Shown here in pieces: positions 15,517 to 16,641 of a DNA stretch of 16,641 bases. The DNA is from JAAZLA01 sp964560975 (GTDB lineage Bacteria; Spirochaetota; Spirochaetia; Treponematales; Treponemataceae), in NCBI GenBank assembly GCA_964560975.1, contig CAZLNE010000040.1, positions 1 through 16,641 on the forward strand. Reading direction: 5' to 3'. Under the pieces are notes generated by a model that was not told where the DNA came from, ran no database searches, and worked only from the letters and a program-made list of their open reading frames with translations. Position 1 is the stretch's first letter. Every line of letters starts with the position of its first letter. The position numbers were made by a program, and so were the translations under genes.

Positions 15517-16497
15517 TTATTCGAGATTTGATTCTCCCGATAATGCTTCTTCGGCGGTCTTTTCTGCAGCAACGTTGGTTTCAATATAGTTGATTGTTGT
15601 GAGGATGGAATCCGCTGTTTCAGATTCAGTATCGACCTTATAAGATTTTCGCAAATAATCAAGAACTATTTCATTATCGCTTTCGGGGGACTGTGCATAT
15701 AGATACGCAGCAGAATAATATGCCTCTTGTGTATCTGCCTTATTTAAAAGTCCGCCTTCTGCAATATCGATAAGCATTTTTATTGCTCCAGTTTCGTTTC
15801 CATTAGCAAATGCGTCCATTGCCTTTGGATAGGTTAATTGTAACAGGTATTTTCCATAAAGTTTTGTCTCATTCTCAGGATCGAGCTCCTCTATTTGAGA
15901 AAATAAGTCTGCAAGCAGGTAGCGGTAGGATGAATCAAGTAAATCAGCAAGAGTGTCTATGCTCTTTACTTTTTTAAATCCTTCGGACTTTTCGATGTTT
16001 TTTAAAGCAGCAATGACCTTATCGGATTGTTTATTGTAAGAAGTTATTGTTTTAACAAAATCATCTGAACTATCGGCTTCGGTTGGTGTTTCTAACATTG
16101 AAACAACATAACCTTCCTTTGTTACAATAAGAATTGTAGGAATACCTTGGATGGTGAAACTGCTGGCAACTTCATAATTTTTAATAAATTGTTCTTCTGC
16201 GAGTGAATTTTCTTCTTGAGAAAAATCAAGCTGTGTTAAGACATATTGAGGTGCTACTTTTTTTAGAAATGCGCCAGATGTAAATACAGCAGCTTCTAGT
16301 GATTGACTAACGGTATCCCAATCAGAACCAGTAAAAAACAGTAATATGTTTTTCTCTTGTTCTGCTGCAGCTGTCTTTGCCTCCTCAAAATCCTTATACC
16401 ATACAGCTTCTTTCACTTCCTGCTTGCAGGATACTGCTAAAGCAGCAATAATAAGTGCTGCAGAAATCCATAACACTTTTTGTAGTGTTTTTTTCAT
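15517..16497 (-). CDS. Thioredoxin-fold lipoprotein lacking the CxxC motif
   Basis: The ATG at 16497 follows AGGAG six bases upstream. The 326-residue product has a lipoprotein signal peptide ending LAVSC, so Cys24 would be lipidated and the protein anchored in the periplasm or outer leaflet. Residues 34-150 resemble a thioredoxin-7/TlpA-like domain: a helix with EEAKTAAAEQ, the strand NILLFFTGSDW (50-60), and cis-proline Pro120 in IQGIPTILIV. Where homologues have CxxC after SDW, this protein has Asp-Thr-Val-Ser (61-64), so it cannot act as a dithiol oxidoreductase. Residues 155-310 are helical and resemble TPR-type repeats. It may be a binding or chaperone-like protein. It is followed without spacing by the two CNNM genes and preceded by an unidentified gene ending 30 bases upstream. 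Confidence 0.8.
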   Translation of the reverse strand: MKKTLQKVLWISAALIIAALAVSCKQEVKEAVWYKDFEEAKTAAAEQEKNILLFFTGSDWDTVSQSLEAAVFTSGAFLKKVAPQYVLTQLDFSQEENSLAEEQFIKNYEVASSFTIQGIPTILIVTKEGYVVSMLETPTEADSSDDFVKTITSYNKQSDKVIAALKNIEKSEGFKKVKSIDTLADLLDSSYRYLLADLFSQIEELDPENETKLYGKYLLQLTYPKAMDAFANGNETGAIKMLIDIAEGGLLNKADTQEAYYSAAYLYAQSPESDNEIVLDYLRKSYKVDTESETADSILTTINYIETNVAAEKTAEEALSGESNLE

Positions 16498-16527
16498 GTA
16501 AAACTCCTAGTGTAACCTTTTTAATGG

Positions 16528-16641
16528 TTATTTAAAATATGAAACACCTGCGGCAAAGATGTTTTGACATTTGTTTCCGCTGATGTTTTTGAATATATCT
16601 TCTGAGTGTCCGCCTGGAATTGTTCCAATTGTACGTTCATT
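16528..16641 (-). CDS. C-terminal end of an unidentified protein (5' part outside window)
   Basis: On the minus strand an open frame enters from the right edge and ends with TAA at 16528-16530, giving 37 residues: a segment with TIPGGHSEDIFK, then NIFAAGVSYFK at the end. The other frames on that strand also stay open over this short distance, so the choice rests on protein-like composition and on the 30-base spacing to the lipoprotein gene. The last residues could form a beta-strand, but the fragment is too short to identify. It probably begins the same transcription unit. Confidence 0.5.
   Translation of the reverse strand, partial: NERTIGTIPGGHSEDIFKNISGNKCQNIFAAGVSYFK

Noticed and set aside
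16528..16641. Alternative reading frame beginning with ATG near 16640 on the minus strand
   Set aside because: Its translation is Gln/Lys/Thr-rich without structure and would put a whole gene in about 110 bases; the chosen frame looks more protein-like.
1..16641. CRISPR arrays, tRNA or rRNA genes, insertion sequences, phage or defence genes
   Set aside because: Looked for on both strands and none seen; the genes are housekeeping, membrane and unknown proteins of uniform base composition.

Overview
The window is AT-rich chromosomal DNA from a draft assembly; it contains two runs of N, of 10 and 100 bases. The gene content points to a spirochaete close to Treponema. The clues are a spirochaetal-type lipoprotein signal, an ATP-type phosphofructokinase of the long spirochaete/plant/trypanosome kind, a DUF2804 gene, ThyX instead of ThyA, and tandem HlyC/CNNM genes. 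This is a judgement from protein character, not from a database search. I see no rRNA, tRNA, CRISPR array, insertion sequence or phage genes.

Left part (1-5202, + strand): the 3' end of glutamate dehydrogenase and its intrinsic terminator; a DUF998-like multi-pass membrane protein interrupted by a 10-N gap; a cytoplasmic sialate O-acetylesterase; a MetY-type O-acetylhomoserine sulfhydrylase behind a good promoter; and thyX. Middle part: a two-gene minus-strand unit (DUF2804 protein, then a 691-residue protein of unknown function) converges on thyX with overlapping stop codons. A beta-CASP metallo-beta-lactamase RNase (+) and a phosphofructokinase (-) converge on one bidirectional terminator.

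Right part: an RluA-type pseudouridine synthase, apparently made from a leaderless mRNA, overlaps an exported beta-barrel protein. I read the latter as a divergent omptin-family outer-membrane protease, because both catalytic pairs (Asp-x-Asp and Asp-x-His) are present at omptin-like spacing. Its coding sequence contains a perfect 16-bp inverted repeat with a 6-base loop. Convergent to it is a tightly packed minus-strand unit: a partial unidentified gene, a thioredoxin-fold lipoprotein that has lost its CxxC, and two tandem CNNM/HlyC (DUF21 + CBS + CorC) membrane proteins. The upstream CNNM gene carries the 100-N gap.

Most genes are housekeeping (nitrogen and sulfur assimilation, dTMP synthesis, glycolysis, RNA processing). 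The most interesting items are the omptin-like protease and its hairpin, the thioredoxin-fold lipoprotein without cysteines, and the uncharacterised DUF2804/691-residue pair. I found no clear multi-gene defence or mobile system.
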